A stretch of DNA of 64,000 bases. It comes from Tabrizicola thermarum. GTDB lineage: Bacteria > Pseudomonadota > Alphaproteobacteria > Rhodobacterales > Rhodobacteraceae. Position numbers and translations under genes: made by a program. Positions 53,210 to 60,809 of this stretch are shown one piece after another. How positions within the stretch are numbered: position 1 is the stretch's first letter; each line of letters starts with the position of its first letter. A model generated the notes under the pieces. The model did not search any database. It worked only from the letters and a program-made list of their open reading frames with translations, and was not told where the DNA came from. The DNA lies in NCBI RefSeq assembly GCF_003574395.1, contig NZ_QMJY01000013.1, forward strand, positions 62,001 through 126,000, given 5' to 3'.

Positions 53210-53829
53210 AGCCCTGCCTCTTCGTTGGTCAATAGTCCCTCGGCCACCAGTCGCGCGGCCCAGCCTTGCCAGCTTTCGAACTGATGCGTGCGCCAGCTGC
53301 GGCGCGCGGCGGCGGTGATGTTCTCGGCCTTGTCATCGGTGAACAGCAGGCGATCCGGCGCGATGCCGCAATCCTCTTCCACCGCCTGATAGATGCGGGG
53401 ATCGGGTTTCGAGACCCGCAGTCGGCCCGAGACATATTCGCGGTCGAACTCGCCGAGGAAATCCAGCTTGGTCCGCGCCTCCTCGTAGGAATAGCTGCCG
53501 AAGTTTGTCAGGCAGAAGACCGGCACGCCCTTGCCCCGCAGCGCGCGCAGAAGGGCGATGGAGCCTTCGATGCGGGGCGAAGCCAGCTCGATCCAGCGGT
53601 CGTACCACATGCGGATTTCGGCGGCCCAGTCGGGGTGGCGGTCGGCCCAGTCGTAGATCGTCTCGCGGAACAGCGCGCCGTCATCGATCAGCGCGTTCAT
53701 GCCGTGCAGATCGACCTCGGCAAACAGGCGACGGCGGCGGTCCTGGCCGATGACGCGGTCGTAGAAGGCCTCGGGCTGCCAGCGGGTCAGCACGTTGCCG
53801 ATGTCGAAGATCACTGCCTCAGGCTGCAT
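53206..53829 (-). CDS. HAD-family hydrolase (YihX-like)
   Basis: A 207-residue phosphatase-like protein. Motif I is FDIGNVLTRWQ, which has the nucleophilic Asp but Gly at the usual second Asp position, as in the YihX/epoxide-hydrolase-N branch. FCLTNFGSYS is motif II, KPDPRIY motif III and FTDDKAEN motif IV. It may dephosphorylate a small sugar phosphate. Overlaps both neighbours. Confidence 0.88.
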   Translation of the reverse strand: MQPEAVIFDIGNVLTRWQPEAFYDRVIGQDRRRRLFAEVDLHGMNALIDDGALFRETIYDWADRHPDWAAEIRMWYDRWIELASPRIEGSIALLRALRGKGVPVFCLTNFGSYSYEEARTKLDFLGEFDREYVSGRLRVSKPDPRIYQAVEEDCGIAPDRLLFTDDKAENITAAARRSWRTHQFESWQGWAARLVAEGLLTNEEAGL

Positions 53830-54754
53830 CGCTTTTCCGTCTGACCACCGTTTCGCGCCAGATCACATAAAGGCCCGAGCCGCAGATCAGCGCAATCCCG
53901 ACCCAGGACACCGCGTCGGGAAAGGTGCCGAAGACGACCAGCCCCCAGAAGATCGCCAGCGGCATGCCCACATATTCGAAGGGCGCGATCAGCCCGGCCT
54001 CGGAGGTGCGGTAGGCCTGCGTGACCATCATCCCGCCGATGCCCACGGACAGGCCCGTGGCAAGGAAGATCGGCCAGTCGGCCAGCGGCGGCCAGATCCA
54101 GGGGCGGAACAGGAAGGCCCAGATCCCGTCTTCGGTGGCCAGATGGCCGTCTCCGGCCCAGGCGCCCATCGCCAGGCTGACGAGGACAAAGCCGAGCTGG
54201 ACGTAGAAGGACAGCGTCATCGCGCTTTCGGTGCCGCCCATGTGGCGGGCCAGGAGGTTTCCGGTGGCGTAAAGGACGGCCGAGACCAGGACGAGGAGCG
54301 CGGCGGGCTGGATCACTCCCGCCCCGGGGCGCAGCATGACGATGACGCCGACCATGCCGACGAAGACGGCGGCCCAGCGCCGGGGGCCGACCTTTTCGCC
54401 CAGGACCAGGATCGACAGCAGCGTGATGACGATCGGGCTGACATAGGCCACGGCCACCGCATCGGCGAGGTCCATCACCGCAAGCCCGGTGAAATAGGTG
54501 ACGTTCGACAGCATGACGATGGCCACGCGCAGTAGGTGCGTTGCGGGGCGACGCGTGACCAGCTGCGACCAGCCCCGGTCCGACCAGTGGATCACGCCCA
54601 GGATGAAGGCCATGGCGATGATGGCGCGGATCAGGATGACCTGATGCAGCGCATAGCCGCCCGACAGGAACTTGATCGAGACATCGTTGACCGAAAAGAT
54701 CAGCGTGCCGCCGATGGCGAAGAGGATGCCGGTCAGGGCGGGGGAACGGGCCAT
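53819..54754 (-). CDS. EamA/DMT-family transporter
   Basis: A 311-residue permease with ten membrane helices. It begins LTGILFAIGGTLIFSVNDVSIKFLSGGYALHQ. Its 3' end overlaps the HAD gene by 11 bases, so the permease, HAD hydrolase and OCD-family enzyme form one transcript. This suggests uptake or export of the metabolite processed by the enzymes. Confidence 0.86.
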   Translation of the reverse strand: MARSPALTGILFAIGGTLIFSVNDVSIKFLSGGYALHQVILIRAIIAMAFILGVIHWSDRGWSQLVTRRPATHLLRVAIVMLSNVTYFTGLAVMDLADAVAVAYVSPIVITLLSILVLGEKVGPRRWAAVFVGMVGVIVMLRPGAGVIQPAALLVLVSAVLYATGNLLARHMGGTESAMTLSFYVQLGFVLVSLAMGAWAGDGHLATEDGIWAFLFRPWIWPPLADWPIFLATGLSVGIGGMMVTQAYRTSEAGLIAPFEYVGMPLAIFWGLVVFGTFPDAVSWVGIALICGSGLYVIWRETVVRRKSDAA

Positions 54755-54828
54755 GCGGCCACAGAAGCCGGGGGGCCGGGTTCCGTCTGTTCCGCCCGCG
54801 ACATCAGGTGACGCGGGCAGGCCGGGGA

Positions 54829-55173
54829 TCAGGGGTTGGTCGCCGGGGCTTCGGTCGCCGGGACTTCGGGGGCGGGTGCTTCGGCCGCCGGGACTTCGGG
54901 GGCCGGGGGGGCTGCGGGGGCCTCGGTCTGCGGCGGCGCAGCGGCGGCGGCCTCGATCGCGGCTTCAAGTTTGTCGCCGAGTTTGTCGACCTGAGCCTGA
55001 AGGTCAGCCACCTGCTTTTCCAGCGCCTCCTTCTCGGTCTCCTTCATCACGAGCGCGCTCTCTTTCGCCGCCAGTTCCTTTTGCAGGTCGGCGACCTTCT
55101 GGCTGGACTGATAGGCATAGAACCCGAGGATGGCGAGCGACGCCACGATGATGGCAACGAACAGATTCTTCAT
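54829..55173 (-). CDS. Membrane-anchored coiled-coil protein with Pro/Ala-rich tail
   Basis: A 114-residue protein. One N-terminal membrane helix (KNLFVAIIVASLAILGFYAY) is followed by a coiled coil (KVADLQKELAAKESALVMK, then EKEALEKQVADLQAQVDKLGDKL) and a Pro/Ala/Glu-rich tail with repeats of APEVPA. The tail may span part of the periplasm. I do not recognise a family. Start at 55173 is chosen for the membrane helix. Confidence 0.65.
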   Translation of the reverse strand: MKNLFVAIIVASLAILGFYAYQSSQKVADLQKELAAKESALVMKETEKEALEKQVADLQAQVDKLGDKLEAAIEAAAAAPPQTEAPAAPPAPEVPAAEAPAPEVPATEAPATNP

Positions 55174-55320
55174 CCGCATCTCTCCGGAACTGCGATATCC
55201 GGCGGCACCTGACCACAAGCGTCGCCATCGCACAAGCGGCTTGGCAGGCGGAGTGGCGGTCCGGGAGGGACTGCCGCAACCGATCCAGAGATCAGAAAAT
55301 GGTCAAGGTCTGAAGGACAG

Positions 55321-56103
55321 CTACCTGTCCACCGCCGTGACCTTGCGCAACAGGAACAGGGCGTAGAGGAGGTTCGGCATCACGATCGCCGTGGCCATGA
55401 GCAGGGCCTGCAAGGTCGGGGCCGGCTGGGGCTGCTGCTCGCCGACGGCCTCGAACGTCAGAAGCAGGAGGCCGAAGTTCCACAGCATGTGCATGGCGAT
55501 GGACGGCCAGATCGATCCGGTGCGGATCAGAAGCGCACCCAGAAAAACGCCCGTCATCGTTGCCGCGACCGCCTGCACGCTGGACTGAGTCAGGTCGCCA
55601 TAGGAGAAGCCGTTCAGCACATGCATCGACCCGAAGATGACCGAGGTCAGAAGAAGCGCGGGCCAGAGCCTTTGCCGGACGGCCATGGCTCGAAACAGGA
55701 TGCCGCGGAACATCCATTCCTCGGACAGGGCGATCAGCAGCGTGTTCAGCGCCAGAAACCCGACCGCGCGCAAGGGTGGCAGGCCGATGGCGCTGGCCAG
55801 CGCGAAAATGGGCAGCAGCATCAGGACCGGAAACCAAAGGAGGCGCAGGGCGAGCCACAGCGGGGTCGGGCGGAAGCCGAGGTCCGACCAGCCGAAAAGG
55901 CGGGTGGCGATGGCCAGGACGGCCAGGCCGAGAAGAAGGTTCACGGCGACGCCTTGCGACAGGAGCGCGATCAGATCGGCCAGCGATGAGACACGCTCCT
56001 GACGCAACAGCAGGCCAAGCCCGAGGGTTGCGATGACCCACAGCGCAAGGGTCAGAAGCGCCTGCCGCAGACGGATGTCGATCGTCGCCTCTGGCCTGTC
56101 CAT
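55321..56103 (-). CDS. CPBP-family intramembrane metalloprotease
   Basis: A 260-residue protein with about eight membrane helices. The CPBP (Rce1-like) motifs are EEWMFRGILF (EExxxR) near residue 143, FGSMH and HMLWNFGLLL (HxxxN). These bind zinc and cleave membrane substrates; bacterial members also act in peptide immunity and maturation. The start at 56103 (MDRPEATIDIRL) is the most likely. Confidence 0.85.
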   Translation of the reverse strand: MDRPEATIDIRLRQALLTLALWVIATLGLGLLLRQERVSSLADLIALLSQGVAVNLLLGLAVLAIATRLFGWSDLGFRPTPLWLALRLLWFPVLMLLPIFALASAIGLPPLRAVGFLALNTLLIALSEEWMFRGILFRAMAVRQRLWPALLLTSVIFGSMHVLNGFSYGDLTQSSVQAVAATMTGVFLGALLIRTGSIWPSIAMHMLWNFGLLLLTFEAVGEQQPQPAPTLQALLMATAIVMPNLLYALFLLRKVTAVDR

Positions 56104-56190
56104 CCCGTGCAGTTCCGCCCCTTGTGGACCCGCGCGCCAGGTCCGTCCCATTCCCGCGAAACCGCCGGTCCGGCCCGCAAAAACCGCAGA

Positions 56191-56224
56191 CTACGACCAT
56201 AAACCCCCGGTTTCTACGACCATA
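56191..56224. promoter_or_regulatory. Two direct repeats CTACGACCATA upstream of cytochrome c
   Basis: CTACGACCATA occurs at 56191-56201 and again at 56214-56224, 23 bases apart. The core TACGACCAT is the half-site of the palindrome at 17505-17520 and recurs at 56855. The 23-base spacing is about two helical turns, so two dimers or tetramers could bind the same face. Located 91-124 bases before the cytochrome start. Confidence 0.65.
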
Positions 56225-56237
56225 GGGTGGTCCGCGC

Positions 56238-56251
56238 TTGACGCAAGTCAA
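56238..56251. promoter_or_regulatory. TTGACGCAAGTCAA, Crp/Fnr (FnrL-type) box
   Basis: A perfect TTGAC-4-GTCAA dyad 64-77 bases before the cytochrome c start. It matches the TTGAC-N4-GTCAA form used by FnrL/NNR-type regulators in Rhodobacter and Paracoccus. It implies oxygen- or nitric-oxide-dependent control of the cytochrome. Confidence 0.65.
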
Positions 56252-56314
56252 ACCCGTAGCCCTGTTCAGAGGCGCAGTCTGGCAGGGCAATCACCAGCCC
56301 CGGGAGGCCCTGCC

Positions 56315-56722
56315 ATGCTCCGTTTCATCGCCCATCCGCTTGCCGTCGCCCTGACGATCCTGTCGCTGTCACCGGTGGCCGCTACGGCGGACGAGGCCGG
56401 GTCGTTCGGCCAGATCAAGATCGGTGCCGGCAAGGCCCTGTTCGAGGCCGAATGTCGCCGTTGCCACGCCACCGATGCCAGCGACCCAAGCTATGGCCCG
56501 CCGCTGGAGGGCGTCTTCGGCCGCAGGGCGGGAACCTTTGCGGGCTACCCCTATTCGGAGGCGTTGAAAACAGCCGGCTTTGTCTGGACTGCGGGCGCGT
56601 TGAAGGCCTGGATGGCGGACAATGACGGTTTTGTCCCGGGAACCAAGATGCGGCATGTGGGCATCGAGGATGCGACAGTGCAGGACTTCATCCTCGAATA
56701 TCTGAAGTCGATCTCGGGCTGA
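56315..56722 (+). CDS. Class I cytochrome c, probable electron acceptor for XoxF
   Basis: A 135-residue periplasmic cytochrome. The signal (LRFIAHPLAVALTILSLSPVAATA) is followed by one haem site, CRRCH (Cys47, Cys50, His51), and a C-terminal KMRHVG with Met112 as the likely sixth ligand. It resembles cytochrome c2/c550 and lies 248 bases before xoxF, the usual place of XoxG-like electron acceptors. The assignment as XoxG is contextual. Confidence 0.9.
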   Translation: MLRFIAHPLAVALTILSLSPVAATADEAGSFGQIKIGAGKALFEAECRRCHATDASDPSYGPPLEGVFGRRAGTFAGYPYSEALKTAGFVWTAGALKAWMADNDGFVPGTKMRHVGIEDATVQDFILEYLKSISG

Positions 56723-56854
56723 AGGTTCGGCGGGTCCTCATCCCGGGCCCTCCAGGGGAGAGGGGCCGGTGTGGCCCCGGAACGGCGAAGGGGGCCGATG
56801 GCGTGCCTGCGGCGGGAGTGTTCGGGAGGTGAGCCGGCGCGGGGTGGCGGCAGA

Positions 56855-56863
56855 TACGACCAT
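56855..56863. promoter_or_regulatory. TACGACCAT half-site upstream of xoxF
   Basis: TACGACCAT at 56855-56863 is the same nine bases as in the palindrome at 17505-17520 and the repeats at 56192 and 56215, here 108 bases before xoxF. It runs into ATTGGCCAAT, a perfect 10-base palindrome (56862-56871). Single half-site here, so it may act with a second weaker one. Confidence 0.6.
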
Positions 56864-56970
56864 TGGCCAATATCCCGGCCCGGCCTTGCGGCGCAAAGTG
56901 TCGCAGGACAGGAGCCCGGGGGAGGGACCGGCGCGCCGTCCTGTCGTGAAAACCCGAGGGAGGGATCCTG

Positions 56971-58734
56971 ATGAACCGTTTTGTCGCTGCCGTCTCGGCG
57001 GCCCTGTTGCTTGCTGCCCCGGCCTATGCGGGGATCACCGAAGAGGACCTGGCGGGGGATGCGGCCTCGACCGGGGACGTGCTGACCAACGGCATGGGGC
57101 GCGATCTTCAGCGTTACAGCCCGCTGGCCACGATCAACAAGGACAACGTCGGCAAGATGGTCCCGGTCTGGGCCTTCTCCTTGGGCGGCGAGAAGCAGCG
57201 CGGGCAGGAGACCCAGCCCTTGATCCATGACGGGGTGATGTACATCACCGGGTCCTACAGCCGCCTCTATGCCATCGATGTGAAGACCGGGAAGGAGCTG
57301 TGGCAATACGACGCCCGCCTGCCCGAGGGCATCCTGCCCTGCTGCGACGTCATCAACCGGGGCGCGGCGCTGTACGGCGACAACATCTATTTCGGCACGC
57401 TGGACGCGCGTATCGTGGCGTTGAACGCCAAGACCGGAGATGTGGTCTGGAACAAGAAGATCGCGGAATACAAGGAAGGCTACAGCTACACCGCCGCGCC
57501 GCTGATCGTGAACGGGCTGGTCATCACCGGCAATTCGGGCGGCGAGTTCGGGATCGTGGGCGAAGTGCAGGCCCGCGATGCCGAGACCGGCGAGCTGGTG
57601 TGGACACGCCCGACCATCGAGGGCCACATGGGCACCTACATGGGCAAGGAAAGCACCATGACGGGGACGCTGAACGCCTCGTGGCCCGGCGATCTGTGGA
57701 AGACCGGCGGCGGGGCGACCTGGCTGGGCGGGTCCTATGACATCGAGACCAACACCATCGTCTTCGGCGCGGGCAACCCCGCGCCCTGGAACAGCTGGCT
57801 GCGCGATGCGGGGCAGAAGAACGACGGCACGGGCGACAACCTGTATGCCGCCTCGCGGCTGGGGCTGGACCCGGCGACGGGCGAGATCAAGTGGCACTAC
57901 CAGACCACGCCGCGCGAGGGCTGGGACTATGACGGGGTGAACGAGGTCGTCGCCTTCACCGACAAGGACGGCAAGAAGAAGTTCGCCACCGCCGACCGCA
58001 ACGGGTTCTTCTATGTGCTGAACCGCGAGGACGGGAAGTTCCTGAACGCCTGGCCCTTCGTGAAGGACATCACCTGGGCCAGCGGCATCGACGAGAACGG
58101 TCGGCCGATCTACAACGAGGCGAACCGTCCGGGGAACCCTGCCGCCGCGGCAGACGGGGCGAAGGGCGAGGTGATCTTCGCCTCGCCGTCGTTCCTGGGC
58201 GGCAAGAACTGGATGCCGATGGCCTACAGCCAGCGGACGGGGCTGTTCTATGTGCCCTCGAACGAATGGGGCATGGACATCTGGAACGAGCCGATCACCT
58301 ACAAGAAGGGCGCGGCCTATCTGGGCGCGGGGTTTACCATCAAGCCGAACTACGAGGACCACATCGGCAGCCTGAAGGCGATCGACCCGATGACCGGCGA
58401 GTGGAAGTGGGAATACAAGAACCCCGCACCGCTCTGGGGCGGGGTGATGACCACGGCCGGCGGGCTGGTGTTCTTCGGCACCCCCGAGGGCGAGTTCAAG
58501 GCGCTGGACGACGAGACGGGCAAGGAGCTGTTCAGCTTCCAGACCGGATCGGGAATCGTGGGCCAGCCCGTCACCTGGGAGATGGACGGCGAGCAGTATG
58601 TGGCCGTGGTCTCGGGCTGGGGCGGTGCCGTGCCTCTGTGGGGCGGCGAGGTGGCCAGCAAGGTCAACTATCTGAACCAGGGCGGCATGGTCTGGGTGTT
58701 CAAGCTGCCCAAGGAACTGGCGATGGCGAACTGA
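56971..58734 (+). CDS. xoxF: Lanthanide-dependent PQQ methanol dehydrogenase XoxF
   Basis: A 587-residue periplasmic PQQ quinoprotein with an eight-bladed propeller. The signal is cleaved after AYA20. The vicinal disulfide Cys124-Cys125 (ILPCCDV) stacks over PQQ. Metal ligands are Glu192 (GGEFG), Asn269 (GNPAPWNSW) and catalytic Asp319 in GWDYDGVN. The extra Asp321 (WDYD) marks lanthanide-dependent enzymes; calcium MxaF has Ala there. It oxidises methanol and passes electrons to a cytochrome c, probably the one upstream. A strong hairpin follows it. Confidence 0.96.
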   Translation: MNRFVAAVSAALLLAAPAYAGITEEDLAGDAASTGDVLTNGMGRDLQRYSPLATINKDNVGKMVPVWAFSLGGEKQRGQETQPLIHDGVMYITGSYSRLYAIDVKTGKELWQYDARLPEGILPCCDVINRGAALYGDNIYFGTLDARIVALNAKTGDVVWNKKIAEYKEGYSYTAAPLIVNGLVITGNSGGEFGIVGEVQARDAETGELVWTRPTIEGHMGTYMGKESTMTGTLNASWPGDLWKTGGGATWLGGSYDIETNTIVFGAGNPAPWNSWLRDAGQKNDGTGDNLYAASRLGLDPATGEIKWHYQTTPREGWDYDGVNEVVAFTDKDGKKKFATADRNGFFYVLNREDGKFLNAWPFVKDITWASGIDENGRPIYNEANRPGNPAAAADGAKGEVIFASPSFLGGKNWMPMAYSQRTGLFYVPSNEWGMDIWNEPITYKKGAAYLGAGFTIKPNYEDHIGSLKAIDPMTGEWKWEYKNPAPLWGGVMTTAGGLVFFGTPEGEFKALDDETGKELFSFQTGSGIVGQPVTWEMDGEQYVAVVSGWGGAVPLWGGEVASKVNYLNQGGMVWVFKLPKELAMAN

Positions 58735-58762
58735 CCCCCTCTGGTCGATTGCTGCGCAGGGC

Positions 58763-58792
58763 CATGCGCGTCCGGGAAACCGGGCGCGCATG
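58763..58792 (+). terminator. GNRA-capped hairpin after xoxF
   Basis: A 13-bp stem (CATGCGCGTCCGG with CCGGGCGCGCATG, one T-G pair) closed by a GAAA loop. It sits 28 bases after the xoxF stop. The T run after it is weak, so it may also stabilise the xoxF message against decay. Confidence 0.65.
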
Positions 58793-58878
58793 TGCTTTCG
58801 GGGCATAGGACTTTTGGCCTGTATCGGGCAGGGGCAGAGGGGGTTAGAGTTGGTCATGGACTTTGAAGGTTGAAGATC

Positions 58879-59568
58879 ATGGTTCCACAGGCTGACCTCC
58901 GCCCGATGCATTCGGCCCTGATCGTGGACGACCATCCGCTGTTCTGCGACGCGCTGTCGATGACGCTGAAGTCGGTCGCGGGGATCGAGGAGATCGAGAC
59001 GGCGGACCGGCTGGAGACGGCGATCCACCGCGTCGATCTGAGCCCGGCGCCGGATGCCATCGTGCTGGACCTGAACCTTCCGGACGTCAACGGGATCGAC
59101 GGGTTGATCCGGTTGCGGCAGGCGGCGGGCGAGGTGCCGGTGCTGGTGGTGTCCTCGCTGGCGGACAACCGGGTGATCGGGGCCTGTCTTGCGGCAGGGG
59201 CGGCGGGCTTCGTGCCGAAACATTCCCGGCGCGAAGTCTTTCGTGCGGCCTTTGATGCCCTGCGCGAAGGCAGGCGTTTCCTTCCCGAAGGCTATGAGCC
59301 GGTGCCGGAGGGCAAGGCCAAGGGCTCGGCGAAGGAAGAGGCCATCGGGCGGCTGTCGCTGCTGACGCGGCAGCAGGCGAAGATATTGCAACTTATCTGC
59401 GAGGGGCTTCTGAACAAGCAGATCGCCTATGAGCTGTCGATCGCCGAGACCACGGTGAAGGCCCATGTCACCGCGATCATGCGCAAGCTGGGGGTTCAGA
59501 GCCGGACACAGGCGGTGCTGATCGCGCGCGAGACCAATTTCTCCAGCCTGATGCCCGAGGACGGCTGA
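58879..59568 (+). CDS. LuxR-type (NarL/FixJ) response regulator, probable methanol-gene activator
   Basis: A 229-residue regulator. The receiver has DDHPLF near residue 17-22 and phosphoacceptor Asp64 in IVLDLNLPD; the conserved Lys is in GFVPKHS. The C-terminal HTH is LTRQQAKILQLICEGLLNKQIAYELSIAETTVKAHV. It resembles FlhR of Paracoccus and AgmR/ErbR of Pseudomonas, which activate alcohol dehydrogenase genes. It is followed by a FIST protein and a hybrid kinase, which make up its likely signalling partners. The start at 58879 (ATG) is used; a TTG at 58870 is possible. Confidence 0.9.
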   Translation: MVPQADLRPMHSALIVDDHPLFCDALSMTLKSVAGIEEIETADRLETAIHRVDLSPAPDAIVLDLNLPDVNGIDGLIRLRQAAGEVPVLVVSSLADNRVIGACLAAGAAGFVPKHSRREVFRAAFDALREGRRFLPEGYEPVPEGKAKGSAKEEAIGRLSLLTRQQAKILQLICEGLLNKQIAYELSIAETTVKAHVTAIMRKLGVQSRTQAVLIARETNFSSLMPEDG

Positions 59569-59635
59569 ACGCGCCCCAAATCCCTTGCCCTGATCGGACC
59601 CGGCACCGTAGCATCGGCGTCGGGAGAAGGACCAG

Positions 59636-60799
59636 ATGATCGCGCCCGACAGCTTGGCCCCTGCCGATGCCGCTTCGGTGATGCCGCGCGCCCATGCCGG
59701 GGCGCGTGACCCGGACGCCCTGGCAAAGATTGCCCGCGACCTGGGACCCGGGCCCTTCGCGGCGGTGATCCTGTTCGTCTCGCCCGAAGCCGACCGCGCC
59801 GCGCTGGAGGCCGGGCTGCCGCTGGCCTTTCCGGGAGTGACGGTGATCGGCTGCACCACGGCGGGGGAAATCTCGCCCGAGGGCTATTGCGAAGGCGAGA
59901 TCGTCGCGGTCGCCCTGCCCCGCTCATGCTTTGCGGTCGACTGTCTTGGGATCGACCTGACCGCGCTGGACGGGCAGGAATTGATCGGAAGGCTGATCCG
60001 GGCGCGGGCCGGTCTTGCGCGGGCGCATCCCGGCTGGGAGGACGAGTTCGCCTTCGTTCTGGTGGACGGCTTGTCGATCCGCGAGGACGAGTTGACGGCC
60101 GCTCTGGGGCCGGGTCTCGGGCCGGTGCAGCTTTTTGGCGGCTCGGCCGGGGACGGGACGCGGTTCGCCGAGACCTATGTCCTGCAGGACCGGCAGTTCC
60201 GGCAAGGCTGGGCCGTGCTGATGCTGGTGCGCACGGCCTGCAAGGTGCGGGTCTTCAGCCTGAACCACCTGACCCCGACAAACCGGCGCATGGTTGTGAC
60301 CGGGGCCGATCCGGCGCGGCGCATCGTGCATCAGATCAACGCCGAACCGGCGGCGCAGGAATATGCCCGCCTTCTGGGCAAGGACCCCGCGCAACTGACC
60401 ACCTTCACCTTCGCCGCCCATCCCGTTGTCGTGCGGATCGGCGGCAGCCACCACGTCCGCGCGATCCAGCAGATGGCCGACAACGGCGATCTGGTGTTCT
60501 TCTCGGCCATCGACGAGGGGCTGGTCCTGACCCTGGCCGAGCCGCAGGACATGGCCCTGCACCTGGACCGCGCGCTGTCCGACCTGTCGGCAGAGCGCAA
60601 ACCGGCGGCGATCCTGGCTTGCGACTGCATCCTGCGGCGGATCGAGGCGATGGAGAACCAACGCTTCGGCGCGGTGTCAAACCTGCTGAAGCGGCACGGT
60701 GTCGTGGGCTTTTCCACCTATGGTGAGCAGTTGAACTCGATGCATGTCAACCAGACGATGACCGGGGTGGCGATCTACCCGCCGAAGGCAGGGTCATGA
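59636..60799 (+). CDS. FIST-domain signal-sensing protein
   Basis: A 387-residue cytosolic protein with FIST-N (residues about 25-230; VTVIGCTTAGEISPEGYCEGEIVAVAL is the family signature) and FIST-C (about 240-375). FIST proteins are thought to sense small ligands and act with histidine kinases. It starts 67 bases after the regulator, with GGGAGAAGG before the ATG, and is 10 bases from the kinase gene. A FIST gene also neighbours ErcS'/NahK in Pseudomonas aeruginosa. Confidence 0.88.
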   Translation: MIAPDSLAPADAASVMPRAHAGARDPDALAKIARDLGPGPFAAVILFVSPEADRAALEAGLPLAFPGVTVIGCTTAGEISPEGYCEGEIVAVALPRSCFAVDCLGIDLTALDGQELIGRLIRARAGLARAHPGWEDEFAFVLVDGLSIREDELTAALGPGLGPVQLFGGSAGDGTRFAETYVLQDRQFRQGWAVLMLVRTACKVRVFSLNHLTPTNRRMVVTGADPARRIVHQINAEPAAQEYARLLGKDPAQLTTFTFAAHPVVVRIGGSHHVRAIQQMADNGDLVFFSAIDEGLVLTLAEPQDMALHLDRALSDLSAERKPAAILACDCILRRIEAMENQRFGAVSNLLKRHGVVGFSTYGEQLNSMHVNQTMTGVAIYPPKAGS

Positions 60800-60809
60800 G
60801 GGCGGGCGC

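Noticed and set aside
56551-59859. A 1102-codon open frame on the minus strand opposite xoxF and the response regulator
   Set aside because: It is the mirror of codon bias in GC-rich coding DNA; its translation is low-complexity, matches no family, and both plus-strand genes show clear motifs.
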